A program made the translations under genes and the position numbers. Positions 61,868 through 64,000 of a stretch of 64,000 nucleotides of DNA are shown one piece after another (positions within the stretch are counted from its first letter, which is position 1; each line of letters opens with the position of its first letter). The notes beneath the pieces are model-generated. The model saw only the letters and a list, made by a program, of their open reading frames with translations, was not told where the DNA came from and did no database searches. This DNA is from a bacterium (GTDB lineage Bacteria > Electryoneota > Electryoneia > Electryoneales > Electryoneaceae), in NCBI GenBank assembly GCA_020444265.1, contig JAHLLH010000002.1:62001-126000 (forward strand), given 5' to 3'.

Positions 61868-63988
61868 CTACAGCGCGAGCAGGTCAGCGTCTTCGTCGAT
61901 ACGGGCAACAGGATTGAGGGCGATGGTGTGGTTGCCGTGGTAGATCACCAAACGGCAGTACCCCCGTCCTTTTCGTGGATAAAGCTTGAAGGATTTACTC
62001 TGCTTGTGGATGGCGAGCACCTCGCCGCCCGGACCAATCGTTTCGGCGTAATTGACGACCCGATCAAACTCGATATTCAGCTTGTTTGCCTTCCAGCGGA
62101 ACTCCTCGATCATGGGTAGTTCTTCATTCGGCAGGGCACGGGTAATCTCTCGCGAGAGGTGACGTACCGCGATAAACCGTCCCGTTCTCATGGCCTGCAG
62201 CACCTTATCCGGATCGGGAGCCCGCTTGCGCTCGAGGTTGGTCCCCTCCCGCAGATCCACCAGCAGGTACCGTTTCCCGGTCTGATGGCGGCTGCGCAAA
62301 TCATGGCAATCGTCCCCGGCGGTTCCCCAGACCAGCAGACCGGCGGTCAGTGCATGGTCCCAGGGCTCGAAATCGTCAATCGACTTGTTGAACAGCTCAA
62401 GCGCATCATAGTCCATGGTGGTGGCTGCTTCGGCACACCAGGACTTGTTGCTCGGGTGGGCGAGGATCAGCATTTTGCTGTCAGCACGTAATCGTTCGAT
62501 CGTTTCAGCCCGTCCCGCCAGAGATCCACCGAAGGGATATCGTTCCGACCGGGTACGAGTCGCGCCGAGCACGAGGACATGATGGTTGTGCGGCCCCCAA
62601 CCGTGCTCGTAGGCGAGAATACCGCCGTGGGTGTGCCCGGAGTCGGCGATCCGGTTGTGTTCGGTCAGGATGACCGAGCCCGCCCCGAGTTTTGCATAAT
62701 GATCAACCATCTCGCTGGCGGTAAACGCTCCTTCCCAGCGGTTGGTGTGCATGTGCATCACCACCGGCACCCAGCGTGGACGTCCCTCTTCGTAGGGGGC
62801 GTGGAGACGGTCGCTACCTCCATCGATCAGGTAGCGCGGTGGGGTCGGGACCGTATTCTGCGGGGTACGGAAGAGCAGGATGCGCCAGACGGCGGCACTG
62901 AACGAGCGAACAATGATCCACGCTTCTTCAAGGATACCGAGAAGTGGGGTGAGGCGACGTCTTGGGTGACGTGTTTCATCGTCACGAATGATGCTTTCTC
63001 GCGCTGCAAACCCCAGTCCGCACAACAGCCCGCCCGCTGTCATCACCCAGGGGTAGGCGGGCAACGGCAGGTAGAAGAGTGCAGCGACAACAAGCAGTCC
63101 GGATAGCCAGCCGCCCAGCAGCACCCCGCTGCGCCACCCGAATTTTCGCCAACGAGACCGCTCCTTCAGCGTGACCCGTCCATAGCCGATCAACACCCAA
63201 AGAAGCGCGAGCAACGCCACCGGTTGATACCAGACGAACGGCATCATCACTTCCCAGGTTGCGTGTGCATCCGGCATGTACCTCAGCCACTCCGGCAGCT
63301 CGAACGCGAGCGAAGCAACAGAATAGACAATCACTGCCAGGGGAAGGGCCGCGAAATAGGCGACCTTTCGCCCGCTGGCAACGACCCAGGGAATTGCGGT
63401 GGCCACAATCAACAGCTGAACAGTCGCGTAGGCAGCATATCGATACGTCAGCAGGGGCACAGAACTTTCGAGATGGCTTCGGGGCAAGACCCAACTCGCA
63501 GGGAGGTCCAGCAGGATCGAACGCAAGGCCAGGATGGCACCCAATAAAAGGAGCGCAACAACCGAACCGTGCAGCATGCGCTCCTCACGCAAGAGCCAGA
63601 TCGGTACCAGCAAGCCCATCCCGAACAGGATCCAGCCATGTATCACCATCGGGCCGGGGTCCTCAAATCCGGGCATCAGGTAGCTGCCCAGCATCACCAA
63701 CGCGAACAGTAAAAACGGAGGAGCGGCTGCGTGCATCCGTGGACGATCTACTGCATGACTGAGCGAAGCAGCCATCGCGGTGACCAACCCGGCGAGACTC
63801 GAGATGGTCAGCGCATTCGGGTCCCCACCGAACAACAGGATCGAAATGTGAGTCAACACCCAGACAAGACCGGCGAGTGACCAGGGGTAGGCAATGGGCC
63901 GAGCGGCAGCATCCACCAGCAGTCGCGACATCGGATCCGGTTCCGAGGTTGTCAGGTCAAGGCTTTGCTGGGGGGGCTGATCGGTCAC
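61868..63988 (-). CDS. multi-pass membrane protein with PHP phosphoesterase domain
   Basis: A protein of about 706 residues. The first 370 hold some ten hydrophobic segments (for example LAGLVWVLTHISILLFGG and FLLFALVMLGSYLMPGF). The rest is a cytoplasmic or periplasmic PHP domain with VMHMHTNRWEGAF (HxH), SVILTEHNRIAD, ILAHPSNKSW and GTAGDDCHDLRS. A small C-terminal beta domain follows. It resembles CehA/McbA-type PHP proteins fused to a membrane part; the substrate is unknown. GTG 63988 is the visible start, but the frame stays open to the window edge with no ribosome-binding site, so translation may begin outside. Confidence 0.78.
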   Translation of the reverse strand: MTDQPPQQSLDLTTSEPDPMSRLLVDAAARPIAYPWSLAGLVWVLTHISILLFGGDPNALTISSLAGLVTAMAASLSHAVDRPRMHAAAPPFLLFALVMLGSYLMPGFEDPGPMVIHGWILFGMGLLVPIWLLREERMLHGSVVALLLLGAILALRSILLDLPASWVLPRSHLESSVPLLTYRYAAYATVQLLIVATAIPWVVASGRKVAYFAALPLAVIVYSVASLAFELPEWLRYMPDAHATWEVMMPFVWYQPVALLALLWVLIGYGRVTLKERSRWRKFGWRSGVLLGGWLSGLLVVAALFYLPLPAYPWVMTAGGLLCGLGFAARESIIRDDETRHPRRRLTPLLGILEEAWIIVRSFSAAVWRILLFRTPQNTVPTPPRYLIDGGSDRLHAPYEEGRPRWVPVVMHMHTNRWEGAFTASEMVDHYAKLGAGSVILTEHNRIADSGHTHGGILAYEHGWGPHNHHVLVLGATRTRSERYPFGGSLAGRAETIERLRADSKMLILAHPSNKSWCAEAATTMDYDALELFNKSIDDFEPWDHALTAGLLVWGTAGDDCHDLRSRHQTGKRYLLVDLREGTNLERKRAPDPDKVLQAMRTGRFIAVRHLSREITRALPNEELPMIEEFRWKANKLNIEFDRVVNYAETIGPGGEVLAIHKQSKSFKLYPRKGRGYCRLVIYHGNHTIALNPVARIDEDADLLAL

Positions 63989-64000
63989 GACAGTTTTAAC

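Noticed and set aside
60994-61917. Plus-strand open frame of about 300 codons in the repeat region
   Set aside because: The translation is repeat-derived and rich in Arg, Pro and Gly. It crosses two copies of a palindromic element and runs into the end of the convergent PHP gene.

Overview
The window looks like chromosomal DNA from an uncultured or deeply branching diderm bacterium of the Fibrobacteres-Chlorobi-Bacteroidetes (FCB) kind. Four large secreted proteins end in a type IX secretion-like sorting domain (YPNPFNP or a close variant, then a FlgD-like Ig fold, then a basic C-terminus). There is an outer-membrane patatin, an LpxH-like hydrolase and a Wza/Wzc/Wzy-type polysaccharide set. 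The phylum cannot be fixed from sequence reading alone. I saw no rRNA or tRNA genes, CRISPR array, insertion sequence or prophage.

Layout. 1-8760: PilZ protein and pyrF (minus), then glyQS, an outer-membrane patatin, panD, pepA and an EamA transporter (plus). 8757-14685: a minus-strand block with a metallophosphoesterase, an SDR, a GMC oxidoreductase with a ferredoxin-like cysteine cluster, and a PHP-glycosyltransferase fusion. 14973-22683: an aconitase-family dehydratase and two secreted subtilisins. 22968-30277: the origin-associated plus-strand run rpmH-rnpA-yidD-yidC-mnmE-mnmG-rsmG, with a perfect parS between mnmE and mnmG. 30282-38595: a polysaccharide and peptide-modification block. 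38638-44045: gyrB, dciA, dnaN and dnaA, with an oriC candidate between dnaN and dnaA and DnaA boxes in three intergenic regions. 44615-46150: a GAF-AAA-Fis protein that looks like a dead sigma-54 activator. 46377-54651: cca, a TPR-like protein, a beta-propeller, acpS, a HAD hydrolase, PBP1A and an LpxH-like gene, mostly overlapping. 54992-60950: two large secreted T9SS-type proteins. 61012-61867: a non-coding patch of palindromic repeats. 61868-63988: a membrane-anchored PHP protein.

The most interesting part is 30792-38595. Directly after gyrB lies a 43-residue reading frame with a perfect ribosome-binding site and a lasso-type RiPP leader motif (YxxPx[V]xxxG). Next come an S24/S26-type peptidase, a PF14907-type nucleotidyltransferase, a PqqD/RRE protein, an HprK-related kinase, a lone response regulator, and polysaccharide export, chain-length and polymerase genes. 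No lasso cyclase or transglutaminase-like leader protease is present. This suggests a peptide that is bound by PqqD and phosphorylated or nucleotidylated, linked to exopolysaccharide production. Other notable points are an rnpA gene split at a run of nine T that is also a perfect -1 slippery site, a tyrosine autokinase lacking both Walker A' aspartates, and a palindromic repeat family with paired stem changes.
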